Assembly (NCBI RefSeq): GCF_017298635.1
Contig: NZ_CP071182.1
Coordinates: 4,626,001-4,690,000 of the forward strand
Source of the DNA: Paenalicyclobacillus mengziensis
GTDB lineage: Bacteria > Bacillota > Bacilli > Alicyclobacillales > Alicyclobacillaceae
Length of the DNA: 64,000 bases
Direction: 5' to 3'
Below the pieces are notes generated by a model, which saw only the letters and a list, made by a program, of their open reading frames with translations, was not told where the DNA came from and did not search any database. Shown one piece after another: positions 1 to 8,754 of the stretch. Position numbers and translations under genes: made by a program. Position 1 is the first letter of the stretch. Each line of letters begins with the position of its first letter.

Positions 1-1
1 C

Positions 2-1021
2 AACAAGTCCAGCGGCTTCAACAGCTCATACCAAATTGTGAGTTTGGTTGCGGGAATTCCCGACCAGACACACAGCGGGAACGTGTCCATTGACCCACAG
101 ACGGGCCAGATACAGAGTCTTTGGATGAATAACTTTGAACCTTCCACATCCTCGTTCCCCGTCCCATCCAAAGCACTCTCTCAGAGCCAGGCCGTCCAAA
201 GGTGGATGGACGCTCGCCCTCTTCGACTCCAATATTTGGAAACCCAGCCAGAGGTCGCTGCAAAGCTGGGATCCATCAGCACCAAGGGAACCAACTCCGG
301 CGGGCAACGCCCGCAGGTGCTGCTCACTTTCGCCCCCACAGCAGGCCCGGGTTCGTCAGGGCAGTTTAATGCGATTACTGGGGTGTTTGAGACATCGGCG
401 AAGTCCCCCTACACAGGTGTGATTCATGACATCCGTGGCGTCGTTGGAGCGGCTCAGATTCAGCTATTGGTTGACAGGGAGTTGATGATGGTCGACAGTC
501 AGGGAGACGTTCACCCCAATCAGACAATGACGCACTCCGCACTGCTTAAACTTGTGGTCGATGCACTTGGGTTACAGGGTCACTACAATCAACAATTGTT
601 GGCTACTACTGCAGCAAAATCTGCGTTGGCAAACGTGCCGCAGAATTCCCCCGATTATCAGGAAATTGGCTCTGCGTACTCAATGGGATGGATTCCCACG
701 AAAGAAACATTTCAGCCGAACGCCCCCACGACACGTGATTATGCTGCTCAGATTTTGGCCCGGGCACTTGGCTTCACACCGCTCCTGACCCACCCGAAAG
801 CCTTTCAGTTGTCTGCAACCGATGCAGGGAGTATCTCGAGTTCGCACTTTGCTGCAGATGCTCTGGCAGCAACCCTCGGGATGATCCCTCTTCAGAACGG
901 AGCCTTTCATCCCAACAACGACATCACGCTGGCTGATACAGCCGTAGCCGTAGTACAGGCTGCCGTGATTGCGGGAGAAGAGGGGCAGCCGTATCCGCCT
1001 GGTCCCCGGCCGCTCGGCTGA
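2..1021 (+). CDS. YcdB/YcdC-type surface protein with SLH-like repeats (5' truncated by window)
   Basis: The reading frame is open from the first bases, so the N-terminus lies outside the window. The visible 339 residues begin with a YcdB/YcdC-like stretch (GNVSIDPQTGQIQSLWMN), the module Bacillota use in secreted PepSY-like proteins. The C-terminal half holds SLH-type segments: one starts near SAYSMGWIPTKETFQPN and continues with TTRDYAAQILARALGF, and another ends with FHPNNDITLADTAVAVV. SLH modules bind pyruvylated secondary cell-wall polymers, so this is probably an exported, wall-associated protein. Its enzymatic role, if any, cannot be seen. A hairpin follows the stop. Confidence 0.75.
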   Translation, partial: NKSSGFNSSYQIVSLVAGIPDQTHSGNVSIDPQTGQIQSLWMNNFEPSTSSFPVPSKALSQSQAVQRWMDARPLRLQYLETQPEVAAKLGSISTKGTNSGGQRPQVLLTFAPTAGPGSSGQFNAITGVFETSAKSPYTGVIHDIRGVVGAAQIQLLVDRELMMVDSQGDVHPNQTMTHSALLKLVVDALGLQGHYNQQLLATTAAKSALANVPQNSPDYQEIGSAYSMGWIPTKETFQPNAPTTRDYAAQILARALGFTPLLTHPKAFQLSATDAGSISSSHFAADALAATLGMIPLQNGAFHPNNDITLADTAVAVVQAAVIAGEEGQPYPPGPRPLG

Positions 1022-1041
1022 ATCTATAGGAACGAAGGAAC

Positions 1042-1070
1042 GGAAAGGCGTGCCCATGGCACGCCTTTCC
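1042..1070. terminator. Hairpin between convergent genes
   Basis: A perfect 12-bp stem (GGAAAGGCGTGC / GCACGCCTTTCC) with a 5-nt loop lies between the + strand surface-protein gene and the convergent receiver-domain gene. No strong T tract follows on either strand, so its use as a bidirectional terminator is inferred. Confidence 0.55.
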
Positions 1071-1091
1071 ACGTATTTGTCAGTTTGCGGC

Positions 1092-1427
1092 TTAACGCCG
1101 GTGAATCATGTGCCCACGATATGGTCCAGTGTGAATCAGCACCTGCTCTGGAGCGTGCTTCGACAAATAGGTGTACATTCGTTTTCTGGCTTCAATGTCC
1201 GAGGAGTGAAAGTAGATTTCGTGAGGCCAATGGCCGGTTTCCACGATCCACTCTGTGAGCTCATCGGCAGTGCGACCGTTACCGAGATGATAATCAAGAG
1301 ATATCCGCCCCACATCAGTCTCCTCAAGCAGCATCCTACACTCGTCAATCGTCCGTACGACGATAAAACCCGGAGGCGGCGTGCGGAGGTCATCGAGGTA
1401 TAAGTCCAAGGGGCCGGTTCGCTTCAT
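1092..1427 (-). CDS. Cyclic-phosphate processing receiver-domain protein (cREC-like)
   Basis: A 111-residue protein starting MKRTGPLDLYLDDLRTPP. The pattern LYLDDLR-(T)PPGF-VRT-DE, then ISLDYHLG, matches the small stand-alone receiver-like family annotated as cyclic-phosphate processing receiver domain. These keep the acidic pocket of response regulators but have no output domain. I chose ATG at 1427, preceded by GGAGAG at good spacing. A TTG at 1463 would add 12 residues (MNISRETGWWRA), but its GGGAGAG lies too far upstream. It is divergent from the two-component system that follows, so a signalling link is possible but unproven. Family assignment is from pattern memory. Confidence 0.65.
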   Translation of the reverse strand: MKRTGPLDLYLDDLRTPPPGFIVVRTIDECRMLLEETDVGRISLDYHLGNGRTADELTEWIVETGHWPHEIYFHSSDIEARKRMYTYLSKHAPEQVLIHTGPYRGHMIHRR

Positions 1428-1553
1428 CGCTCTCCACCATCCCGTTTCGCGACTGATGTTCAATCCATACTATGGTTCTCTCCCTATTGTGACCACTGCA
1501 AGTCTATAATAGCAGTATTGTGACAGGACCACGAATCCGATGAAGGGGGTGGC

Positions 1554-2258
1554 ATGATGTCCGACCGAGCTCGAATCCTCGTTGTTGATGACGAATCACG
1601 GGTTCGTTCAATGGTTCACCAGTACCTTACAGCAGAAGGTTATGACGTTCTGACTGTGGGAACCGGGCAAGAAGCTTTAGACATCATCCGTAGAGAGGAC
1701 GTACAACTCGTTGTACTAGACTGGATGTTACCAGGCGGAATGAATGGTCTTGAAGTCTGTCGGGAAATCCGCAAGGTCAGCTCCATTGCTGTCATCATGT
1801 TAACAGCCAAAACCGAGGAGACCGACATGATTGTCGGACTTGAAATGGGTGCTGACGACTACGTCACGAAGCCATTTCGCATGCGTGAGTTGACTGCCCG
1901 AATTCGAACTGTGTTGCGGCGGACGAACCAGGGACCGGAGACCACTCAGCCAACAACACTGATTCGCGGCAGCCTGGTTATTGAGCCGGACAAGTTTATT
2001 GTCCGCAAGGACGGAGAAGACATTGTTCTCACTCCGGCAGAGTTTAAGATCCTTGTCACGCTGGCAACCCGACCCGGGGTAGTCTTTAGCCGACTGCAAC
2101 TCTCGGAGATAGCACTTGGAGACGACTACATTCACTATGAGCGAAGCATCGATACACATATCAGTCACCTACGCAAAAAACTCGAAGCCAATCCGTCACA
2201 GCCGGAGTACATTCAGACGGTCTACGGGGTGGGCTACAGATTTGGAGTTCCTGTATGA
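1554..2258 (+). CDS. OmpR/PhoB-family response regulator
   Basis: A 234-residue two-domain regulator. The N-terminal receiver has the acidic pair VDDE (residues 11-14), phospho-acceptor D56 in LVVLDWMLPGG, T84 and K105 in DDYVTKPF. The C-terminal winged helix carries LTPAEFKIL, the recognition segment RSIDTHISHLRKKLE and the terminal hairpin IQTVYGVGYRF. The start is ATG 1554 after AAGGGGGT; ATG 1557 directly follows and is nearly equivalent. The stop overlaps the kinase start by 4 bp (ATGA), so both are translationally coupled and form one cognate pair. No target genes can be named from sequence. Confidence 0.95.
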   Translation: MMSDRARILVVDDESRVRSMVHQYLTAEGYDVLTVGTGQEALDIIRREDVQLVVLDWMLPGGMNGLEVCREIRKVSSIAVIMLTAKTEETDMIVGLEMGADDYVTKPFRMRELTARIRTVLRRTNQGPETTQPTTLIRGSLVIEPDKFIVRKDGEDIVLTPAEFKILVTLATRPGVVFSRLQLSEIALGDDYIHYERSIDTHISHLRKKLEANPSQPEYIQTVYGVGYRFGVPV

Positions 2259-3637
2259 GTGTACGTCTGAAAATCTGGATCGCCATGGCCGGACTTGTCC
2301 TTTGGATGTCCGGCTGTTATCTGATTATCTCCCATATTTTCGCAGAGTCTCAGTTCCGTCACTTCACAGAAGAAGCAAGGGTCCAATCAGCCACCCGTTG
2401 GACACAGGTGATTGAACGCTATTACAAGGAGCACGGTTCGTTTAGCGGTATCCAAGACGCTGTCACAGAGTCCGTTGTGCAGTTTGGAACGGGGACAAGC
2501 CTCGAGGAGATTTCCATCCGTTCACTGGATGGAAAGCAAATCGCCAACATCTCGCTCACCCCATCCCCACCGGATCCGGATGACAGTTCAGGCGTCACGG
2601 TGCCCATCGTTGTGAACGGAAAGCCGATAGCCGACGCAGTCGTGTACGATCGCGTCATTGAAGGACTAGAAGTCTTGCAAGAGACAACATTGCAATCTGT
2701 AGCAACGGCAACCCTGGTTGGTTTACTCTTAACTGCCGTCATCGCCCTAGTGGCTGGAGGATGGGTCTCACGGTTGATTACAAAACCGCTGCGGAGCATT
2801 ATGCAGGGCATCCGCCAAATTGGCGGCGGGAATCTACAGACGAAAGTCAATGTCCGCTCTCACGATGAGTTTGCGCGGCTCGCGGGTGCTCTCAATGAGA
2901 TGTCACGGCAACTCTCCGATGCTGTGCAAACCCGCAAGCGTTTGGTTGCGGACGTGGCACACGAACTGCGTACCCCCATCACTATTATTCAAGGTCAACT
3001 CGACCTCATTCAGGACGGGCTGCAACCCGCAGAACCTTCGTCCTTGCTGCCGATTCAAGACGAGGTCATCCGGCTGCGAACCCTGATTGACGAACTTCAT
3101 CAACTTGCCCTCGCGGAGTCTCACCAACTTACCTTGCACACGACGACCGTTGAATTTGTCGGGTGGGTCTCACAGTTGACCGAGAAGTTCCGTGCAGAAG
3201 CTTTACTGCGAGACGTAGAGATGGACTTTCACAGCGAAATTAAGGAAGCATACATTGCAGCGGACAGTCATCGCCTGACACAGGTGTTTGCGAACCTCGT
3301 CAGTAATGCACTTCGCTATACACCAGCTAGCGGAGCCATTCGATTGTCTGTCTTTCCTCACCCGGACAATCAGGACATGGTGTGTGCAGCTATCGCTGAT
3401 ACTGGCCCTGGAATTCCACCACAACAGGTTGAACACATCTTCGATCGATTCTATCGGACGGAAGAGGCCCGTTCTCGGGAAAGCGGAGGCCTCGGTCTCG
3501 GCCTCGCCATCGCCAAGGAACTCGCGGAATTACACGGTGGCAGTATTGAAGTCGCGAGTAAACCGGGGAGCGGATCGACATTTACCGTCACCCTTCCCCT
3601 CCTACGTCGACTTGAAGGGGAGTCCGCAATTTCTTGA
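2255..3637 (+). CDS. HAMP-containing sensor histidine kinase (BaeS-like)
   Basis: A 460-residue membrane kinase. TM1 covers about residues 8-30, an extracellular sensor of about 115 residues follows, then TM2 about 148-170 and a HAMP linker about 171-225. The H box VADVAHELRTP places the phosphorylated His at 236. The N box (NLVSNALRYTPASG), G1 (IADTGPGIP), F (FDRFYRTEEAR) and G2 (GGLGLGLAIAKELAELHGG) of the ATPase domain are all present. It overlaps the regulator gene by ATGA and so should phosphorylate it. The extracellular domain shows no recognised ligand motif, so the stimulus is unknown. Confidence 0.95.
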   Translation: MSVRLKIWIAMAGLVLWMSGCYLIISHIFAESQFRHFTEEARVQSATRWTQVIERYYKEHGSFSGIQDAVTESVVQFGTGTSLEEISIRSLDGKQIANISLTPSPPDPDDSSGVTVPIVVNGKPIADAVVYDRVIEGLEVLQETTLQSVATATLVGLLLTAVIALVAGGWVSRLITKPLRSIMQGIRQIGGGNLQTKVNVRSHDEFARLAGALNEMSRQLSDAVQTRKRLVADVAHELRTPITIIQGQLDLIQDGLQPAEPSSLLPIQDEVIRLRTLIDELHQLALAESHQLTLHTTTVEFVGWVSQLTEKFRAEALLRDVEMDFHSEIKEAYIAADSHRLTQVFANLVSNALRYTPASGAIRLSVFPHPDNQDMVCAAIADTGPGIPPQQVEHIFDRFYRTEEARSRESGGLGLGLAIAKELAELHGGSIEVASKPGSGSTFTVTLPLLRRLEGESAIS

Positions 3638-3647
3638 ACTTCAGCTC

Positions 3648-4919
3648 TTAAGAGACGACGCCCGATTGTCTCAATTTCTGAATGTCATCATTGGAGAGTC
3701 CAATTTCACGGAGAATGGGGTCTGTGTGCTCGCCGAGACACGGTGGCGGCAACGCTACTCCAAGGGTCGTTCCCCGGAACTTCATCGGATTCCCTAACAT
3801 GCGAAGATCTCCCGTAACCGGGTGATTTGTTTGCCAAATGAGATTTCTCGCCGTCACGTGTTCCATTCCCAAGACTTGTGGCAAAGATTGAATGGGACCG
3901 TTCGGTATCTCAGCCTGGTTTAAGCGCTGCACCCACAACTCTGTCGATTCCGTTGCAAACACCTCCGTTAACAGGTGCGTCAATTCTTCACGATTGGTGT
4001 TGCGAAGTCCATTCGTCGCAAAGCGACTGTCTGAAGATAGGTCCGGATGACCAAGTGCCTGACAAAACCGGTCGAACTGCTGGTTGTTACCCACAGCCAC
4101 GGCAATACTTCCGTCTTTCGTGCGAAACGACTGATAAGGCACAATATTCGGATGCGCATTGCCGTAACGTCGCGGCGCATGGCCCGATACAAGGTAATTC
4201 GCGGCAACTTGTGCCGCCAGGGATAACTGGCTGTCAAAAAGAGAGATGTCAATATAGCTCCCTTCACCTGTCGCATCTCGCTTGTGCAGCGCAGCAAGAA
4301 TGGAGATGGCGGCGTATAGTCCAGTGACCAAATCGGCAGTCGGAACGCCTGCTTTCATCGGTTCCCCCTCTGGCTCTCCCGTTAAAGACATTAATCCGGC
4401 CATCGCTTGTGCTATAAAATCATAACCAGGTCTGTCAACCAGTGGACTGTCCTGTCCAAAGCCGCTAATGGAGCAATAAATAAGGTTTGGTTGTAGTTGG
4501 CTCAGCGTATCGTAGTCGACGGCAAGTTTTGCAGCTTTACCTGGTCGGAAATTCTCAATCACAACATCTGCATGATTGGCCAACTCATGAGCAATCTTTT
4601 GGCCTGCTTCACTGGTTAAATTTAGACAAATAGCTCTCTTGTTGCGATTGATACTCATGAAGTATGCACTTTCCCCGTTTTGAAAAGGAGGCCCCCAAGT
4701 GCGGGTTTCATCTCCAGAAGGAGGCTCTACCTTGATGACATCGGCGCCCATGTCTGCCAGCAACATCGTGCAAAACGGCCCAGACAGCACGCGCGACAAG
4801 TCGAGTATCTTGATGCCAGCAAGCGGTTTGTTGCCTTGGGAACTTTTTGACGGTGTGCACGGTGTTGTCTCATCTGTAATTCTCTCATCTGTGGTCTCAT
4901 GTTTTCTCTCATCGGTCAT
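3648..4919 (-). CDS. CaiB/BaiF family (class III) CoA-transferase
   Basis: About 423 residues. The class III CoA-transferase core starts at LAGIKILDLSRVLSGPFCTMLLADMGADVIKVE. It continues with SINRNKRAICLNL, the RPG of VIENFRPGKAAKL, and YCSISGFGQDSPLVDRPGYDFIAQA, where D is the expected catalytic aspartate region. I chose ATG 4919 because GAGGTGA sits 8 nt upstream; a GTG at 4931 lies inside that SD. About 33 hydrophilic residues precede the family core, which is longer than usual. It follows the threonine-synthase-like gene with almost no gap, so they are one operon. The acyl-CoA substrate cannot be inferred. Confidence 0.9.
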   Translation of the reverse strand: MTDERKHETTDERITDETTPCTPSKSSQGNKPLAGIKILDLSRVLSGPFCTMLLADMGADVIKVEPPSGDETRTWGPPFQNGESAYFMSINRNKRAICLNLTSEAGQKIAHELANHADVVIENFRPGKAAKLAVDYDTLSQLQPNLIYCSISGFGQDSPLVDRPGYDFIAQAMAGLMSLTGEPEGEPMKAGVPTADLVTGLYAAISILAALHKRDATGEGSYIDISLFDSQLSLAAQVAANYLVSGHAPRRYGNAHPNIVPYQSFRTKDGSIAVAVGNNQQFDRFCQALGHPDLSSDSRFATNGLRNTNREELTHLLTEVFATESTELWVQRLNQAEIPNGPIQSLPQVLGMEHVTARNLIWQTNHPVTGDLRMLGNPMKFRGTTLGVALPPPCLGEHTDPILREIGLSNDDIQKLRQSGVVS

Positions 4920-4933
4920 CAGAAGCGTCACCT

Positions 4934-6154
4934 CTAATTCACAAACAATTCATCCCCTGGATTCAATACTGGAATATCGGTTGCCTCAAATGTATGCGGA
5001 TACTTCAGCCCGGAACCCGTATTCAAGAGTACAACTCGCTCTTGCGGGCGAATCCACCCACTTTCAACCAACTGAGACGTGGCGGCGGCGGTTGCAGCGC
5101 CCTCAGGAGATACAAACAAGCCTTCCTCACGGGCGAGCCGTTGCTGCCATAAGAGAATTTCCTCATCGCTAACCGAGACAGCGCAGCCGTCGGTTTCACG
5201 GATCGCTTCAAGCACAAGAAAATCGCCGAATGCTTTTGGCACCGTAATGCCAAATGCGACGGACTCGGCATTCTCCCAGAAATCGGAAACCAACTTGTCT
5301 TCGGCATATGCCTTTACGATGGGGGCGCAGCCAGAGGCTTGTACAGCGACGAGCCGTGGCAGACGTCCACCTTCAAGCCAACCGAGGGAACGAAGTTCAA
5401 GCATTGCTTTGTAGATCCCGATAAGCCCCACACCACCTCCGGTCGGATAGACAATGACGTCTGGGGCATCCCAAGCAAAATACTCTGCAATTTCAAATCC
5501 TAAGGTTTTCTTTCCCTCAAGGCGATACGGTTCCCTGAGCGTAGCTGTATCAAACCAACCATAATCCGCGACAGCAGCGCTTGTCATCCTACCAGCATCG
5601 CTGACAAGTCCGCGCACCAGATACAAATCCGCGCCACTAGAAGTACACTCGCGCTTCGTGATGGGCGGGGCATCTTCTGGCATCACGATATAGGCTTTCA
5701 TCCCAGCCCGTGCGGCGTACAATGCCCATGCTGCCCCTGCATTGCCATTCGTCGGCATGACAATCTTTTTGATACCAAGTTCATATGCCCGAGAGATGCC
5801 CACGGCTGCTCCTCGCGCTTTGAAACTGCCTGAGGGCATAAGCCCCTCGTCCTTCATGAAGAGATTGTGCAACCCAAGGTAGTCTCCCAGTAGGGAGAGT
5901 GGCAGCATTGGGGTCATTCCTTCTCCCAGTGAAATGATGTTATCTGGCTTCTGGACAGGCAGAAGCTCGTGATAACGCCACAGCGACCCTGGCCTCCGTG
6001 CGACACTCTCCGGCCTCAAATGGCGAACAGCCAGTTCAAGGTCATACCTCGCGAAAAGTGGTCCTTTGCACTCACAAACATTCCAAGGTTGGTTCGCGTC
6101 GTAAACCTTTCCACACTTTGAGCATTCCAGGTGAGACAAGTAACTGTACGGCAT
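4934..6154 (-). CDS. thrC: Threonine synthase or threonine-synthase-like PLP enzyme
   Basis: A 406-residue fold-type II PLP enzyme. The N-terminus has a zinc-ribbon-like CSKCG...CECKG, as in the longer stand-alone threonine synthases. The PLP lysine lies in MPSGSFKARGA, the phosphate loop is YPTGGGVGLIG, and TNGNAGAAWALYAARAG is the substrate loop. It would convert O-phosphohomoserine to threonine. However, it is in an operon with a CoA-transferase rather than hom/thrB, so a related beta-elimination or replacement on another amino acid is possible. Start: ATG preceded by AAGGAGGC on this strand. Confidence 0.85.
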   Translation of the reverse strand: MPYSYLSHLECSKCGKVYDANQPWNVCECKGPLFARYDLELAVRHLRPESVARRPGSLWRYHELLPVQKPDNIISLGEGMTPMLPLSLLGDYLGLHNLFMKDEGLMPSGSFKARGAAVGISRAYELGIKKIVMPTNGNAGAAWALYAARAGMKAYIVMPEDAPPITKRECTSSGADLYLVRGLVSDAGRMTSAAVADYGWFDTATLREPYRLEGKKTLGFEIAEYFAWDAPDVIVYPTGGGVGLIGIYKAMLELRSLGWLEGGRLPRLVAVQASGCAPIVKAYAEDKLVSDFWENAESVAFGITVPKAFGDFLVLEAIRETDGCAVSVSDEEILLWQQRLAREEGLFVSPEGAATAAATSQLVESGWIRPQERVVLLNTGSGLKYPHTFEATDIPVLNPGDELFVN

Positions 6155-6297
6155 AAACCAAGCCTCCTTAACATGTCTCTGTCTGCGGACTGCGGCACGA
6201 TGGCATGATACCCACGAACCACATGAACCAATGGCAACCCTTCGATAAACGCAGCCTTTTACACATGTTCACTTGTACATATGTTCACGTCGCCGCT

Positions 6298-7389
6298 TCA
6301 CTCAGTCACAACGGGTATTTCCGCGAAACCCAGCTTGTTCTTTCCGTTATTTTTGGACCAATAAAGCCCCTGGTCCGCCATCCGGAACAAGACATCCACT
6401 GATTCTCCGGGTATGTATGTGTGAATTCCAATGCTGACTGTAACAAAATGGCCGGAAAAATCTCTTTCTGCTACGTTCCTTCGAAATGCCTCGAGAACGT
6501 GTATAAACTGCTCCTGTGGCAATTCAGTGCCAACAGCGACAAACTCCTCACCGCCATAACGGGCCACAAAGCACTTCTCGGGTAGTTCAGCAGACATGTA
6601 GCTCGCGAAATCCTTCAGTACGCTGTCACCGACATCATGCCCAAATGTGTCGTTAATCTGCTTAAAATCGTCAATGTCAATCACTGCAAGGTGCAGCGGG
6701 ATATCATGTCGGCTGCAAACCTCAACTAAGCGATTGATATGATCTCGAAAGGCGGATCGATTGTAGAGTTCCGTCAACGGATCAAATTTGGACATACGCT
6801 GCATCCAGACGTTTTGCATCATTAATTCTTGTCTAGACTCAATACTTTGCATCAGCGACTTTGAGAGTTCTTGGCCTCGCCCTACAATCATGAACGCCAC
6901 TGCTGCGGCGACAGTCAGCAACCCCAAAATGACAAAAGTGTCCATCAGGGTGATTGTTTGTTGTGGCCGATAGATAAAGAAGTCGAGCAGTCCGAACTCC
7001 AGCACACTCATTCCACCTGCAGCCATAACAATGTCTCTGCGCAAATAGATGGTCGAAAACATCATGGGTATGACCAAGAGGCCAACGGGACTGACCAAGT
7101 CATATAGCACAGAGGCGACGACGAAGACCGTGAGATACATGCCGATAACAAGAAATATCGGCAGTTGCTTTGGAAATTGCCTTGACGCAATCTGCAGTGC
7201 ACCAACGAGCAGGATTAAAATGGGGGCGGGATATACCACAGTCCGTAACAGCAGGGGATAACGTGCTGCAACAGGTTGTATCATGCCAGCAATCAAGGCG
7301 AGTACAATGTACAGACCAACAGCAAGCCAGAAGAGATACAGAAACCTCTGGTTCCATCGGCGTACAATCTCGATTTCGTTCACAGTCAC
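6298..7389 (-). CDS. Membrane-anchored diguanylate cyclase (GGDEF)
   Basis: 363 residues. Roughly residues 15-170 form about six hydrophobic helices, followed by a short linker helix and a GGDEF domain from about 205. The active-site signature is GGEEF at 279-283 (RYGGEEFVAVG), with the Mg/GTP segment DIDDFKQINDTFGHDVGD upstream. No RxxD inhibitory I-site lies five residues before GGEEF, so classical c-di-GMP product feedback is probably absent. The predicted role is c-di-GMP synthesis at the membrane. The start GTG 7389 has only a weak G-rich SD; a second GTG at 7383 is equally possible. Confidence 0.92.
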   Translation of the reverse strand: MTVNEIEIVRRWNQRFLYLFWLAVGLYIVLALIAGMIQPVAARYPLLLRTVVYPAPILILLVGALQIASRQFPKQLPIFLVIGMYLTVFVVASVLYDLVSPVGLLVIPMMFSTIYLRRDIVMAAGGMSVLEFGLLDFFIYRPQQTITLMDTFVILGLLTVAAAVAFMIVGRGQELSKSLMQSIESRQELMMQNVWMQRMSKFDPLTELYNRSAFRDHINRLVEVCSRHDIPLHLAVIDIDDFKQINDTFGHDVGDSVLKDFASYMSAELPEKCFVARYGGEEFVAVGTELPQEQFIHVLEAFRRNVAERDFSGHFVTVSIGIHTYIPGESVDVLFRMADQGLYWSKNNGKNKLGFAEIPVVTE

Positions 7390-7836
7390 ACCCCAAACCG
7401 AACTTCTTGTCTCTCTAGGTTTTGAATTCCGGTCTCATATGAGTTACCCCAATTAATCATAGTGTGCTACAGGAACAGTAAACTGTCTATAAGAAACCGC
7501 GAGATATTCACAAGTTTATATGGATCTCCCGTTCCTATCTGCCAACCTTCACAAGACGACAAATCACTGTGTTCGATGACGCAAATTTCGGTTTTACGCA
7601 ATATCACGAGCAGAGACAACAAGCGACCAGGGTCGACCTGGCACCCCAAGCGGAGCACCAACGCCAACCCTGATCTGCTTTGTTTATCATCACGTTGTCG
7701 GCTAGAACCTTACGTCTAGCTGAGAATCTTGCTGTTAATCTAGCTAAGAATGAAGGATCAGATAATGTCAAGATGTCGATGACTGTGCTCGTCTGGTCCC
7801 TAGCTGGGTCTGATGATTGGTGACTTGTCGCGTTTG
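7390..7836. other. 447-bp gene-free stretch
   Basis: No supported gene. Two copies of TCTAGCT(G/A)AGAAT lie 24 bp apart at 7715-7727 and 7739-7751, and a third partial copy (CTAGCTGGG) is near 7801. No T-tract terminator is evident for the cupredoxin gene that ends here on the minus strand. Confidence 0.4.
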
Positions 7837-8754
7837 TTAGCCGACAACGTTGATGGTGCCCATCATGTAGCCCTGGTGTGTCATCGAGTAGCTCTGCATG
7901 CCGCCATCACAACTAATCGTGCACTGCCACGTGAACGATCCGGTCTTCGTCGGTGTGAAGGTGTATGTGCTCACGGTCGGGACACCCTCTTTGCTTGCAC
8001 CCTTCCAAACTTGGCTGATGCCAAGGCCAGGTGAGAACAAGCTGTGTTCCCCGGTGTCGAAGTTTGTGACGGTCAGGACCACTGGAATGCCTTCTTGGAC
8101 CGTGAAGTCTGCCGGCGAGTACGAATCATGCAGTTTACCGTCGGCTGCTGCATATTTGAGGCCATCCTTAATCGTCAGGTCGATGTACTGTTTGTTCGTG
8201 CTTTGCGGCAGAACATGAACGGTACCCATCATGTATCCGTCATGCGTCATTGAATAGCTTGTCATGCCGCCGTCGCATTTGTCGACGCACTGCCACTTGA
8301 AGTCACCGGTCTTGGTAGGTGTGAACGTAAAGGTCGTGATTCCAGGTACGCCTTTCTTCGGTGAAACCTTGGCTTGAACGTTGAGGCCGAGGCCAGCGCT
8401 GCTGAAGCTGTGTTCGCCGCTGTCGTAGTTATAAATCGTCATCTTAACAGGCACACCCTGGATAACATTCAGGTCTGTCTGAGCGTATGTGTCATGCATC
8501 TTACCGTCGGGGCCAAGACGTCCGCCAGGCAGAATCGTCAGGTCCATTTCCTGAGTCTTCAGCGCCGCAATTGGCGTGCTGCTGTCAGCAGACTGGCTAC
8601 TGTTTGATGTCGATCCGCTGGTGCTGTTCGCAGCCTGATTGGTCGTTTGCGTAGGAGATGTGGTTGGAGCTGCTGTATTGTTTGACGTTGCGGCTCCGCA
8701 ACCGGAAAGGATGAGTGCTGATAGTGCAATTGTTGCTAAAAGAGTTTTTTTCAC
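7837..8754 (-). CDS. Lipoprotein with two tandem cupredoxin domains
   Basis: A 305-residue exported lipoprotein. Signal peptide MKKTLLATIALSALILSGC puts the lipidated Cys at 19, followed by a long S/T/N-rich linker. Two homologous cupredoxin repeats follow, each with GEHS, a CxxxC pair (QCVDKCDGGM; QCTISCDGGM) and SMTHxGYMMGT. The Cys pair spacing (C-x3-C-x3-M) resembles a CuA site, but with Met where CuA has His. The start GTG 8754 has AAGGGAG 9 nt upstream; upstream in-frame ATGs lack an SD. Likely role: extracytoplasmic copper binding or electron transfer. It lies beside the cytochrome bd operon but is transcribed separately. Confidence 0.85.
   Translation of the reverse strand: MKKTLLATIALSALILSGCGAATSNNTAAPTTSPTQTTNQAANSTSGSTSNSSQSADSSTPIAALKTQEMDLTILPGGRLGPDGKMHDTYAQTDLNVIQGVPVKMTIYNYDSGEHSFSSAGLGLNVQAKVSPKKGVPGITTFTFTPTKTGDFKWQCVDKCDGGMTSYSMTHDGYMMGTVHVLPQSTNKQYIDLTIKDGLKYAAADGKLHDSYSPADFTVQEGIPVVLTVTNFDTGEHSLFSPGLGISQVWKGASKEGVPTVSTYTFTPTKTGSFTWQCTISCDGGMQSYSMTHQGYMMGTINVVG

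Noticed and set aside
1487-1510. Promoter with TTGTGA and TATAAT before the response regulator
   Set aside because: The spacer is only 12 bp; TATAAT may be real but no acceptable -35 was found.
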